This document shows, in pieces, positions 50,230 through 61,956 of a stretch of DNA of 64,000 nucleotides. This DNA is from Prinia subflava (taxonomy: Eukaryota > Chordata > Aves > Passeriformes > Cisticolidae): positions 59,897,485 to 59,961,484 of the forward strand of contig NC_086248.1 of NCBI RefSeq assembly GCF_021018805.1, in the 5' to 3' direction. The position numbers and the translations under genes were made by a program. The notes beneath the pieces were generated by a model. The model saw only the letters and a list, made by a program, of their open reading frames with translations, was not told where the DNA came from and did not search any database. Every line of letters starts with the position of its first letter. Position 1 is the stretch's first letter.

Positions 50230-50600
50230 GTGGAAAGTAACTGGGCATATTGTTCCTGTGCTCCGTGTTGTACTCCTCAGCTGTGGGGTAGGGTGCTTAC
50301 CTTCTGTGCAGGGTCTGGGTTCCTGTCTGACTCGTCTTTCTGGAAGCGTAGTCCCATGAGCACTGAAGAAGCCTTGGGTGCTGCTGACAAGGAGGAGGCT
50401 TGCTCCTCCTCTTCTTCCTCTGGCCCCATAGCACTCCTCCCACCCCTGTGCTGGCAGCAGCACTTGCTGCAGCCCCTGCAGCAAATCGAGGAGAAATCTT
50501 TCTCCCCAGCCCCCACACGCTCAGGGAGCTGAACTGATGGGTGCAGAGTTCTGACAAGGGCCAGAGCCAGGTAAGGAGGAGGAGCAGGGAGCAGGCGGGT
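50230..50600. other. GC-rich island with splice-like sites on both strands
   Basis: In AT-rich surroundings this segment is rich in CAG/CTG and GGAGG. Plus-strand signals are an acceptor-like ccttctgtgcag ending at 50311 and a donor-like CCAG/gtaagg near 50571. The minus strand has a donor-like CAGAAG/gtaagc with its first intron base at 50300, ending a long open frame in phase. No protein is recognised. It could be a nested or alternative exon, a transcribed regulatory element, or chance. Confidence 0.25.
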
Positions 50601-53600
50601 GCCAGAGGAGAGCTGGTTGCAAGGAGAGCTACTTTCAGAGGTAGAAAGTTCTCTTTCAGTTAAGCTTTCCACAGAGTACTGCTTTAGCCACTTTGGAGCA
50701 AGGGTTTTGCTTTCTGCTTTCCTTCCTCTTGCACTGGTAGTGCAAGTGTCTGGGCAGCAGTGTAGTCTGGGACATGCTGGTTTGAGTCACTCCTGCTGAA
50801 GCTGTTTTGTGCTGTATAAGGCATAGCTGAAGTCAGGGAGGAAGAGAGTCAGGCTTCATGCTTTTTGACAAATGGCTAGAAAGGAGCACTTACTGATCTG
50901 CTCCTATCTGCTAAACATTGAGATATTTTTGCAAAGTGTCAGTACTTCAGGAGGAGCATCAGTGGTTGAAATCCTCACATGGAAAGTGGCTCTTCTGTTT
51001 TCCAAGACACGTGCAGCATCTGATTTTAGTTTTAGTAAGCACCCACAGAAGTAAAGCACATCAGTTTGCCACAAGTTTAATTTTTATGTGACTAAATTAT
51101 TAAACCCCCCTCCTTAATAATAACAACAGATTTGGATTCAATTCCAAGGTACTTCCTGTTTCAAATGCATTTTGCGAGGTGTTCTAGATGCCTCTGTAAA
51201 GTGTAATTACACCTCACTGCTTCTCCAGAAAACTTTGCTCCGTTCGGCTTTGTCAGGCACCACGGAGTTGAGGGAGGAAAAGGAAGGCAGAGGTTGGCTC
51301 TGCTGCCAGCTGTCTCTCTGCACATCACTGTGCACCCCGTATATCCTCTTTCAGCTCCAACCTACCCTGAATATCAGAAAGACCTGTGTGTCCTTCTTAA
51401 GACAAGAGATCAAGTTAGGAGGATGTTGACATTAAGGTGGCCTCTAGCTCTGGCAGCTGGGGGCTGTGTCTGGACCACTGGCTCAGACCACTCTGCTTCT
51501 TGCTATTTGCCCATAGTTTTTTTGTGAATGCCTTTAATGTATTGCAGAAAGCACTCAGTAAACCAAAGTAAAACTAAAACTTAACCGAAAAGCATTTCTA
51601 AAATAACTTTTGCCTTTAGTTCTGCCCAAATCAGGTCCTGTTTGTTGGCCTAGATGATGTTTCAACATATAAAAAAATTCTCTTAATTGTGCTGTAGGAC
51701 ACCTCCTTCCTTGTGCTTTGTGTGAGAGGTATCAAAGAAATCTGTTCTTATTCTTTCACAGGAAATTCCTTTGAGCTCAGAGGAAGTCAATATTGCTTCT
51801 GAGCTTCTCAAGTCCCAAGGATATCCACAGTCCTGTTAGATAGTGGGCCCTGATCTCTGTTAGTTGAGCAGATTTGCACACATTGCTTCCTCTTGCCTGG
51901 TGGGTCTAATACCAGGTATCTGACAGTTTTGTGTGGTGTAAGGAAATATACTGAGAAAGCCTCTCTGTAACACAGACATGTAGTTGTCTCTGCAGCATGA
52001 CTGCTTGTCTGTCTGAAGATAGATGACTCTACTGGGCTTTCTAATTCTTACTTTTTACCCAATTCAGTGGGAAACCACATAGATGTGATATGACATGCTC
52101 GTCAGAGCAAGTGCAAGGGGCGGGCTGTGTGTTGACAGTAGTCCTGGACAGCTGTGGTGGGTTGGCTCCTGCTCCACGCTGTGTGTGTGCTGTGAGCACA
52201 AGTGTCTTCGTCCTGCACTCACGTGAATCGCTGGAAAAAGACCAGGTCTGACCTGTGACAGTACCTGGGGCTGTAACAGTGTAGAGATCAGAGAAAGCAT
52301 TTGTCTCTTCAGAGGCTAGATCCATTGGAGCACTTGTTGCCTACAGCATGTTTTGCAATACAAGTGTTTCCCAAGAATGGCAGTTTAATGAGCTCTTGCT
52401 GGCACTTGACAAACTGTCCTGGCTTTCTGCTAGATGTGTGTGCACCAAATTATAAGATTGCTTATGCTATAAAATGCTCTTGGTTGTGCTTTCCTACTGA
52501 AAGAGCATTTTGTTCTGCTTTGTTAAATGCTGCTATGATTTAATCCCTGTGAAGTCAGTGGGCCAAATTTTTGGGTTTTTTTTTCCTGGTGTAAACTTCA
52601 TTAAACCCTGTATAGCTGCACCTTCTGGCTCAGTGATATGTAGGCATAAATCATCATATTGCCCTTCCTACTGAATTCTGTAGAGTGACAATATGGATAG
52701 CAAGGAGGTTTATTAATTATGATAAAGTTAGAGACATCCACATATAGACTAGTGCCATAGGCATGATTTAAAACACATCGAACAGCAGATGTTCTGTGTT
52801 TCACAGAGGTAAGGTGGGTTGAGTAATGATAAGAACTGTCTAAGCTAGCCACAAACTCTTGCTAAACTATTAAGAAACTTTTCCTCTCCTTTTTCCCTTT
52901 CTGTTTTCATTACTTTTGTGCCAATAAATCTGAACAGGAGAAGAAATTGCACTGCTGAGGTGCCATACTTGGAACCTGGGCAGGGCTAGCTCCATCTGCT
53001 TTCCAGCTCTCCTCAGTGCAAGTGACCTCTGAGGGCAGCCAAAGCCTCCCATGTGAGCAATCCTGCAGGAGCAGCAAAAACAAGGAGAGGGACCCCTGAC
53101 AGCATCCCTGCATGTCCAGCAGCTGTAGCCTGGAAATCCTAATGGCAGCAGTGGGTTGCAGGCTTTGCTGACTTAGAGAGGATGGTGGTGTAGAGGACCC
53201 AGCCTGGGCCCTTGTGTGTCTTCCTCCTCTGTATTGCAGCCACACATCTCCAGCTGTTGAACTGGAATAGAAGGGTGATGCTTTAGCTGGGGCTAACACG
53301 GGCCTTCTGTGAGACTGCATGGAAGAAGGCATTTGTTAGGCACTTAGAAAACAAGTGCATTTAGGTAACAGTCAGAGAAGCTGGTGTGAAGTGTTAATCT
53401 TCAAACTGAAAAGGCTGAGCAGCTGCCCAGCTGGCAGATACTTGGGCAGAGGAAGTTTAGAATGTTAAATAATCGTATAGAAACACACCACTGAGATGCA
53501 GGGGCTAATCAGGCATTGCTACAGATGTGCAGGCAGCTATTTCCTATTATGTCACTAATTTGTATCGCCTATAGATTACTGAATGAGCTAATGAGTCAAA

Positions 53601-54230
53601 AGACTTTGCCTCACCATGAGCTGTTAATGGACAAAGGAATCTAAAGGACTCTGCTCCAGCATCAAAATGGATGTTTCTGTAGATATTTAGAAAAAAAAAA
53701 TATAAGCGAGCATAAAGCAGCCTATAGAAAGTCAAACTTGTACAAGTAGGTGGCTGATTGGAGTGAAGCCACTGTTCAGCATGTCGCCCAAAATGTCTTA
53801 AGAAAGCTGTATGATACAAGAATATTTGCATGAACATACTGCCTTTTTCTATACTTGAAAATGTGGAACGTTAAAAGAAGTGTCACTTTCCTCACTGAAG
53901 GGTGAGAACAACGGAGAAAGACTTGTCCTGCTTGATAATTTCAGATCCTAGCCAGAAGTAGGAATTTGTCTGTGCGAATAGAAGCAGCCTGGTTGCATTG
54001 TACATTGGAAGCATGTAAAGCACCTTCTGATGTTTCATAGTTTGCTCCCTTATGCCAAAACATGTGGATGAGAGGGGCCATGAAGGGAATCTTCTTGGCT
54101 GGTCTGTAATTGCATGTCTTGTTTGGTAAAAATTAGTCTAGTTAGTGACAGCCCTCTAGTAGTTCTGTGTTCAAGAATCCTGCCTAGGAAATCTGATGTT
54201 ATGACAGCTGTATGTTAATATTCTTTCTAG

Positions 54231-54622
54231 ATTTTAAAGTATGGAAAGGATTCCTGAATGAGTGTCCAGCTACACCAAGGAGTCAGTTGTTGCAGCCTTG
54301 AAGCTAACCTGAGATTATACCTTCTAGCCAGTCCCAAAATAGGTCACAAAACATCCAGACCACCAAAAAGTGATAAAAGGCAAAATATCTTACAGAGATT
54401 TAATAATTTTTGAATTACTAAATTCAGTTAATTTTATTTGTGTTTTTCTAGCATGTTCAGTTTTCTAGAGACTGAAGTTACTTTTACTAATAGATTCAAG
54501 TCACGATAATTTAGCAATGAGAATTTGAGCTAGCTGTTATCTGAAGTTAGTTTAAAAGCTTTCAGAAGAACTTGAAAATTTCCTCGGCAAAAATAGGAAG
54601 GTGGTTTTGAATTGATAATAAA
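54231..54622 (+). other. Possible alternative terminal exon of TIAM2
   Basis: A pyrimidine-rich acceptor (tattctttctag) ends at 54230. Joined to the phase-1 donor at 45605, the frame continues 23 codons beginning DFKVWKGFLNE to a TGA at 54300-54302. An AATAAA lies at 54617-54622. If used, it would yield a protein ending after the PDZ domain. This is pattern only. Confidence 0.2.
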
Positions 54623-55588
54623 TTTAGTGTTTCACTATTTTCTTAACTGTTGGTTAAAACAGCATGAAAGCTGTAAAGCACTGCACAGTTAAGCAACCAC
54701 AATTACTGCCTGCAACTAAATTTGGATTTACTCCAGCATTGGAGTGAACACTGTGAGTAGCAGCTGTGGGGAAAAAATGGACTGGGACTTTCTAATAGTT
54801 ATAAACTTACACAGATTCCATGAACTGAGCTAACAAGAACACTCACTTACTTGGAGATTAATAAAAATCTGCACTTGAGGTCCATGGTACCTCAGTGTCT
54901 TGACCAAATCCATAGAGAACCTCAACGAAGATAAAAAGTGAACCAAATTTCCTTGGCTTTCAGCTTGAAGTGGTAGAGAATATGGTGTATTTCAATGGAC
55001 ATTTCTCATCTGTGGCTGCAATCTACCTACCTTCTCTTAAATATCTGTTTTCTTGATGCAGAAGTTACCTAGAGACAGTTTTCAGCCTAGAAATCAAATG
55101 TGACCATAAAAACTGCTCATGAATAAGCTCAGTGTGTAGCAGCCATTTTTCATATGTTGAGACTTGTACTAGTAGGATGTAAGTATGCAAAAACCTGATT
55201 TATTTATTTGCTACTATGACATGCAGAGGAAATAGTTAATAGTAAAGCAGGACCTTTCAGTCCACTTTTCCTAGGTGGAAATGAGATCTCCACTTATTAC
55301 TCAGGCCGGACCATTCTTATGTCATGGTCTTTGAATTTTTCCTCAGTTGACTTACCACCAAATTTCTAATAATCTTTCAATGGCCAAAGATTGTTTAGAG
55401 AAAAAAAAACCTGATTTTATTTGAAGGCCTTGAAGAATTCTGTTTCCAAACACCTCTTGATGTTTACCCAGATGTGGGCCTTCATGATGGAAACCCTGGT
55501 GCAGAAACTCCAGTGTCCTCTTGTATCCCATCTTCACTAAATTTACCTAAGTGTACCCACACAAATTCATCTTCTAGACCCTCCTCAC

Positions 55589-55638
55589 TTTTACTAGCAA
55601 TTTTACTAGAAATTGCAAATTTACTAGCAATTGCAAAT
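55589..55638 (+). repeat. Three imperfect tandem copies of a 12-19-nt unit
   Basis: The unit tttactagcaattgcaaa occurs three times in a row, the first copy shortened and the second with one substitution. Confidence 0.75.
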
Positions 55639-57329
55639 GGCCATTGTGGGACAGTTAATTAATCTTCCATGGAATCTTCTACTGCTTTTCTTCTTCCTAT
55701 AGTTAGGAAGAATAGAACCATAGTTATTGTGTTCTTAGCAACCTAGAGAAAAATCTAAAGGGCTATAGAGATTGTGTGGGCTCTGTCATATATACCAGCT
55801 GGTGGGTGCCCCTTCCGTGCTCTTCCTGGGGGATAACATCAGCCAAAGAACTGAAAAGACTTATCCTCACATGAGCAAGACACATGAGTTATTCATAGGT
55901 GAACTAGTGAACCCAGAACCCTTCATCTCTCTGGTGAAACTTGGATGCCTTCTTTAAATGAGATTGTGAGAATGTCTCTTGAAAGCATTCAATAAATTCC
56001 TTTGGATCAAGTGTTACTTTTTGAAAGATATTTCTTCAAGTTTTTCAGAAAGGAAAAGGATACAGAAGGAAATGCTTACAGATCTATTTTTTCAACTTGA
56101 TTACAAAAGATGAAATATGCTGTTGAAAACCTGAAATGTATTTGGTTGTATAACACCAAAACAAATAAGCACACGCATGCTACCTGCCAGGCTGAACTGT
56201 TTAACTGAAGTTATGAGTGCTGGTCTCTGAGGGAGCATTTTTAGAGCTCATTATGCTGATATTTCTCTTCTCCAGGCAGTCCTGGAATGGGTCACCTACC
56301 GCTCCCCAGTTTTCAGTAAGTCTGAAGGCATGAAGACCACCAAAGCTTTGTTCCTTTCTGAGAATTGGCTCAGGCTTTGGTATTATTTGCACCAGGGATT
56401 TTGGAAATATTTGTTGTCTTCTCTTGGAAGTTTACTTTTCTCTTGCTAGTAACATTGGCTAGAAGAACATGAGGACTGTAAGCTTATCATAATTAACTGA
56501 TCAGTCTGGAGAATTTGCACAACAATGAAAAATGCAGCTTTCCAAACATCTGGCTTAACTTTATTAACCAAATGTAATATCTAATTTCCAGATAAACCAT
56601 ACAGTCAATTATGGAAACTCTCTGTAACAGGGAGTGGGAGAATATCCTAGATGCTGCAGATCAGCTGTATTGTGTTTTTATTGGCAGTTTCTAGAACATT
56701 TGGGAATTAGTGAAAATATTGAATACATTCTTTCCTAGTGGACAGTCTGGACCTCCTGCAATCCTTTACAGTTGTGGATCCTATTTTTTTTTTCAAGCTA
56801 AAATTCATGTTACTATTCTCAGAAGCAAGTTGATACCCACTTTATTGCTGTTTTGCATCATCTGTCTGAATTCACTGGACAAGTGATTACCAGTGTTTAA
56901 AAAATGCTGTCAGTTGCTCTGATCTCAGGTCAGGGTATCAGTCTTTTACAGACCAGGCCAAGCCCATGATAACTTCTTGAGTGCCAGTATATCTACAGCA
57001 TCTAATTACTGCAGATTGAAAACTGCAGCAGAGAGGACAGGAAGTGAGAGTCCTCTTTCCCTTTCAAGTGCCAGAGAACAACAAGAAAATGATGAGTTTA
57101 TTACAGTGGAGTTGTTAATGAACATCCGAGCTGATGCAAGAAGCTGGGATAGGACAATTGTTGGGGCTCATGACTCACGTGCACTTGTGATATAAATGTT
57201 CTTGTAGTCATAAACATTCTTTGCCAGATCTTTAAGCACCAGTATTAATGAAACTTGAAGTATTTCTTGTGCTCTACTGAAGAGACAGAAGCTTCTGGCT
57301 ATTTTAACCTCTGTATACCTGTATTATGT

Positions 57330-58400
57330 GTGTATGTATCTGTGTAGTATTTGTGCTATGCTGGTGATAGACAAACCCAGGATGGGAAGGAATTTCCAGA
57401 CTCAGCATGTCCAATCCTCTGTTTGTTGTGGCTTTGGACAACCCTATTGATCCATTTATCCTATTCCATTTTAAAATAGATTGTTTGCTTTCTTGGTGCC
57501 TAGGTAAATCTGTTCCCAAAATTTATTTGTGTGATGGTTGAAAGCCAGTCTTCTAGTTGCCAGCACAGACATATTCCTGCTCAGAGTAATGACTGATCAG
57601 TATCTGCGGGCCTTGGCCATTGCTTAAGTAGCTCACAACTACATGTTTTCAACCCCTTCTCCATACCTGACATTCTTCTTTCATGTTTCCAATTTATGAG
57701 TTATAGAAGCAATGATTCTTACAGATCCCTGAAACTCTCTTCCATGTGATTTCATTCTAGGACTGTGCCTTCATCTTCAAGGTCATCCACATCTCCTTTA
57801 TGCATCTCTAGTCATGCTCCTAATTAATGCTTTGTATTAATTTTGAATTATTTGAGTATTTAATTGGAGTACTTAGTATTGTACTTTCTTTGCTGAGACA
57901 AATAATGAAAATATCAAATAAAATTAGTCCCCAAACCCACCTTGGACAAAATCTACAATCTAGCCTTTCCCAGGCCTAGGAGTTAATTCACACAAATATA
58001 TTGTTATCTTACCTGGTAGCCAGTTCTGTCTTGTTTTAATTCCTATCCTTTTCATTTTGGCTAACAGTTTCCCTTGAGATATTATAAAAGTTTCTTGTTT
58101 ATTTTTTTTTAAACTAAGTTTACAGAAGGTTGTTTTTATCCTATATTTTTGTCTTTAAAAAATATTTTATTAAAGGCAGATATCAGATTAGTTTGACACA
58201 ACCTGCTTACCCATAATGTATATATGTTATATGCCATGTATCTTCACATTTCTGATTTTTCTTTCCTTGAATTTATTGTGAAAGCCTAAGGTTACTGCAT
58301 AGGTTATAGATCTGTATTTTCCAAAATTAGATTACTCCAGCATTCTCATTCTTTCTTTAAATAGCAATTGGATGTTATTCACCAGCTGTATAGCCTCATC
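57330..58400 (-). repeat. Ancient CR1/L3-like LINE remnant
   Basis: On the minus strand, pieces such as gaaaatatcaaataaaatta, gtccccaaacccaccttgg, ctggtagccagttctgtc, aaaggcagatatcagattag and tgaaagcctaaggttactgc follow the order of the C-terminal reverse-transcriptase region of old CR1/L3 LINEs. Divergence is very high and no frame survives, so this is a tentative family call from pattern. Confidence 0.4.
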
Positions 58401-60040
58401 CTCTTTTCCCCATCATCAGTTGAATAATTCATTAAAATCCTTGCTCCTGAGTTTCAATTTCATATGCCAGATTTTATATGTTGAGAGCTAAAGTTTAGTC
58501 CTCTGCTCAGCTGCTTGAGTGCAGCATGGCTTGCACCCACCTCAGAAATGGTCATTTTCTGATCCTTAGTTGTTGTCCTGCCATACTAAGCCTTGTTGAA
58601 TTCAGATGTATTTCAGTTTGGTTCAGCCAAGCCCTATGGGACTGACTGGCTTTACCATGGCCTTTAGAGTCAGAATCTGTTTGTTGTAGTGAATGCTTGG
58701 TGATGTGGTAAGTGGGTCAGGTGAAGTCAGGGATACCAGGAAAGACTCACAGCTGCTGACTGTTAATCAAGCATCTTACCTTAGCTGAGACACGCCTGGG
58801 TGCAGTTTCCTTGCCTGATTCCATTAAAACAAGTGACTTTATCTCTCTTGTGCTCTCTCTTGTACAGCTGAGGATAGTTATCAAGGAGTGCACAGAGCTG
58901 CTGCTCCTCACAGATCTGAAAATGATGCCCTGCAGTGTTCTTAGTTTGTCTTCGAGTAAGAGGTTGAGTAAATTTAATTTTTCTGTGTTGTCTTCTCATG
59001 TAGATGTAGAAGGAATTTTTATTCAATTTATCATTTTCTTTGGAGTGGCAGGTGGAAACACTCCTTCTTGCCATAGTTTGAGAAAAGAGGTGGTTACACC
59101 ACCTACACAGTCCTTGACATTTGATAACACTTGACGTGCTTGTGATGGTTATTTGGCGTTTTTTAAAATCAGTGAGAGCAGTCTGAAATGGAACAAGTCC
59201 TGATGCATTATGGAAAGAGAGCTATGAATAAAGAAACAGGATCCTCAGTTCCTACTCTCTCCTCATGATGATTTTGCCTTTGCAGTGAGCAGCTAAACTG
59301 GTAAGAGCATCTCTGACTTGAAAGTAATTAAGGCTTCTTCGTTAATTAAACAGAAGAAGAGAGATAAGTGACATTTGCGTTTGCTGATGGCTTCTTTATG
59401 GTAAATGAATTGCCGGATGGTCGATGTTGATGTTTTCCAGTTGATTTCCTTTGGATTCTTGGCTGGGATTGCAGCAGAGATTATTATTGTCTCACACATC
59501 TGCTAGATGATGAGTTTCCATTGTACCTCACTGCTCACAAACACATGAATAACTTCGACATTCGCCACTTCTATGTGTATCACTGCATCAACATGGGAAG
59601 AAACATTCCCGTAGGCACACAGAGGTCTTGGATATGCTGCATGTGTTTGTTTTCCAAACCAACTGTCCCATCTGTGTGCTCTGTGCCTGTTTTTAATTGA
59701 ATGTTGAGCAGTGAGGAACATGACTTAAGAAGTGTTTTCTCTCAGTTTTTAGTGGTTACACTATAACTTCTCTTGAATGATCCAGTCACTTACCTGCCTG
59801 CCAGCAAGACACAACTTTGCAGGAGTAATGAGTGATGGTGATGCTGTTGGTAGCTAAAGATGATGAGTCTGTTCTTAGTATTTGGTGGTTCTTTGCTAGA
59901 AACCAAGAAAAATGTTTAGTATGCATTTCATGTGATGTAGTTTAAGCTCTTCACATAGAGGTACTCTTTCCCCCTGTGCTTTTCTGGCATTTCTAGCATT
60001 CATCTGCTGTTGCTACTCTTCTTCTTCGCAACATGGTGAT

Positions 60041-61005
60041 TGTATTGGTTTGTGTGGCAAGTTTTTGGTAGCAGGGGGCTACAGAGGTGGCTTCTGTGAG
60101 AAGCTTCTAGATGCTTCCCAGTGCAAGCTGGCTCCAGTACAGACTCACCTCTGGCGAAGGCTGAATCCATCAGGAATGGTGGTAGCTCTTCTGGGATAAA
60201 TATTCAAGAAAGGAAAAAAATCTACATGCTTGCAGCTGAAGGGAGGAGTGAGAGTATCCAAGAAAAATAATTCTGCAGACACCAAGGTCAGTGAAGAAGG
60301 AAAGGCTGGGATGTGCTCTGGGTGCTGGAGCAGACCTTGTAGCCCTTGGTGCAGACCATGGTGAGGCAGCTGTTCTACTGCAGCCCAGGGAGATCCATAG
60401 GAGAGCAGAGAAGACCCACACCAGAGCAGATGGATGCAGGAAGGAGACTGTGAGCCCATGGGAAGCTCACACTGGAGCAGATTTGCTGGCCAGATTTGTG
60501 ACACTGGAGCAGTTTGTGAAGAACTGCAGCCTGTGGGTGGAGTCATGCTGGAGAAGTTCAAGGACTGTCTCCCATGGGAGAGTCTCCATGCTGGAGCAGG
60601 GCAAGAGTGTGAGGAGTGCTCCCCATGAGGAGGAAAGAGTGGCAGAGACAATGTGTGAGGAACTGACCACAATCCTGTGTTCCCTGATGCCCTGTGCTGC
60701 TCTGGGGAAGGAGGGAGAGAAAATCAGGAATAAAGTCTGGGAAGAAGAGAGGAGTGGGGACAAGGTGTTTTTAAGGTTTGGGTTTATTTCTCATTATCCT
60801 ACTCTGATTTGATTAGTACTAAATTAAACCGCTTTTCCCAAGTTGAGTCAGTTTTGCCTGTGACGGTGACCGGTGAATGATCTCTCCCTGTGCCTATCTC
60901 CACCCATGACCCTTTCATAGTATTTCTCTCCCCTGCTCAGCTGAGGAGGGGGGTGATTGAGCTGCTTTGGTGGACACTTGGTCTCCTGCTAGGGTCAACC
61001 CACCA
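60041..61005 (+). mobile_element. Solo LTR of an avian endogenous retrovirus (probably ERVL-type)
   Basis: The segment starts TGTATTGGTTTGTGTGGCAA and ends near gggtcaacccacca, giving a TG...CA boundary. It contains ttgtgaagaactgcagcctg, gaggagtgctccccatgagg, tttctcattatcctactctg and tgcctgtgacggtgac, which I recall from an LTR common in passerine genomes. No internal retroviral genes flank it within the window, so it is a solo LTR. A clean target-site duplication is not evident, and the right end may shift by a few bases. Where I would expect a polyadenylation hexamer the sequence reads actaaa, so that signal looks decayed. A 173-codon frame inside it is an artefact of the LTR sequence. Confidence 0.75.
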
Positions 61006-61925
61006 TGCTGATTTTGTGTTTTCTTTTTTTGAGGCACTCCTGTTTGCTAGACTGAAAAAAAAATCTTCTTCAGAGGTTCCTGTATCCCAGCTGGAAGGGA
61101 TAAACATTTCAACTCACCAAGCATGAGCGTGTATGTAAACAGGACAGAGAGGTGTACTGCAGCAGAGGAAAAAATATGTTAAACAATTTAAACCATGTTT
61201 TGTTTAACTCATTATTATCAGTCCCATTTTTCTTCCAGACAGTTTTATCACAACCATGTCAGTAGAATAAATCAAATGTACTACTGTAATGGAGCTGTAT
61301 GGGCAGATTTAGCCATGATAGACTCACCATTTACTATGCTGGCAAGCCTCTCAGGCAATGTTTTCAGTGAAGCATTCTGTGTTTTCTTAAAGTAGAGAGA
61401 AACATAACTCTAGTAACTCAGAGTTTTTTTTGTTTTGTTGTTGTTGTTTTTTAATAATGATTTTAAAAAGCCTGGAAGTGCTGGTTTGACCTTCAGTTTC
61501 AACAGTTTTTAGGAACATGTATCTCCTTGAATACTTTTCCATCCTCATGGCCAGCAAAGAACCAAAATATTATATACTGGAACAAATTTGAACTTGTACA
61601 ATGATAGCATCTTTTTTAATTTTGTGCATACTCTGTACAGTTTTATTGCTAGTTTTACCTGAAAGAATAGTGGTTACCCAGCCTGTAAGAGAGCACTTTC
61701 ACATTACTATTTGTGAACATCTTTGATAAAATGAATTCTATTGTAGAGCTAAATCCAAATTTGAATGTTTAAAGAAAATACGTTTTGTAGGGTTTGAATT
61801 TGCTAGTCCCCTTCCACTTATCACTGGAAGTAGAAAGAATTTCAGTATTGAACTTTTTGCTGCGTTCATGTCCATAAGCTTTGCATTTGTGATTACCTAT
61901 TCTCTAGGGTAATACTACCTTTTTT

Positions 61926-61956
61926 GGGTTTTTTTGGGGGGTAGGGGAGTGGTGGG
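61926..61956 (+). other. G-quadruplex-type motif
   Basis: Four G runs of at least three (GGG, G6, GGGG, GGG) are separated by loops of 7, 2 and 6 bases, meeting the usual G3+N1-7 rule on the coding strand of the intron. Confidence 0.6.

Noticed and set aside
51771..51840. Exon-like stretch after ttattctttcacag, reading EIPLSSEEVNIASELL
   Set aside because: It is not in the phase needed after the PDZ exon (that frame meets a stop after 13 codons) and matches nothing recalled from TIAM2.
52910..53332. A 140-codon open frame on the minus strand in a GC-richer patch
   Set aside because: Composition is low-complexity Ser/Gln/Leu with no known motif and no clear splice borders.
60291..60812. A 173-codon open frame on the plus strand
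   Set aside because: It lies wholly inside the LTR sequence and reads through its repeats; it does not resemble a protein.
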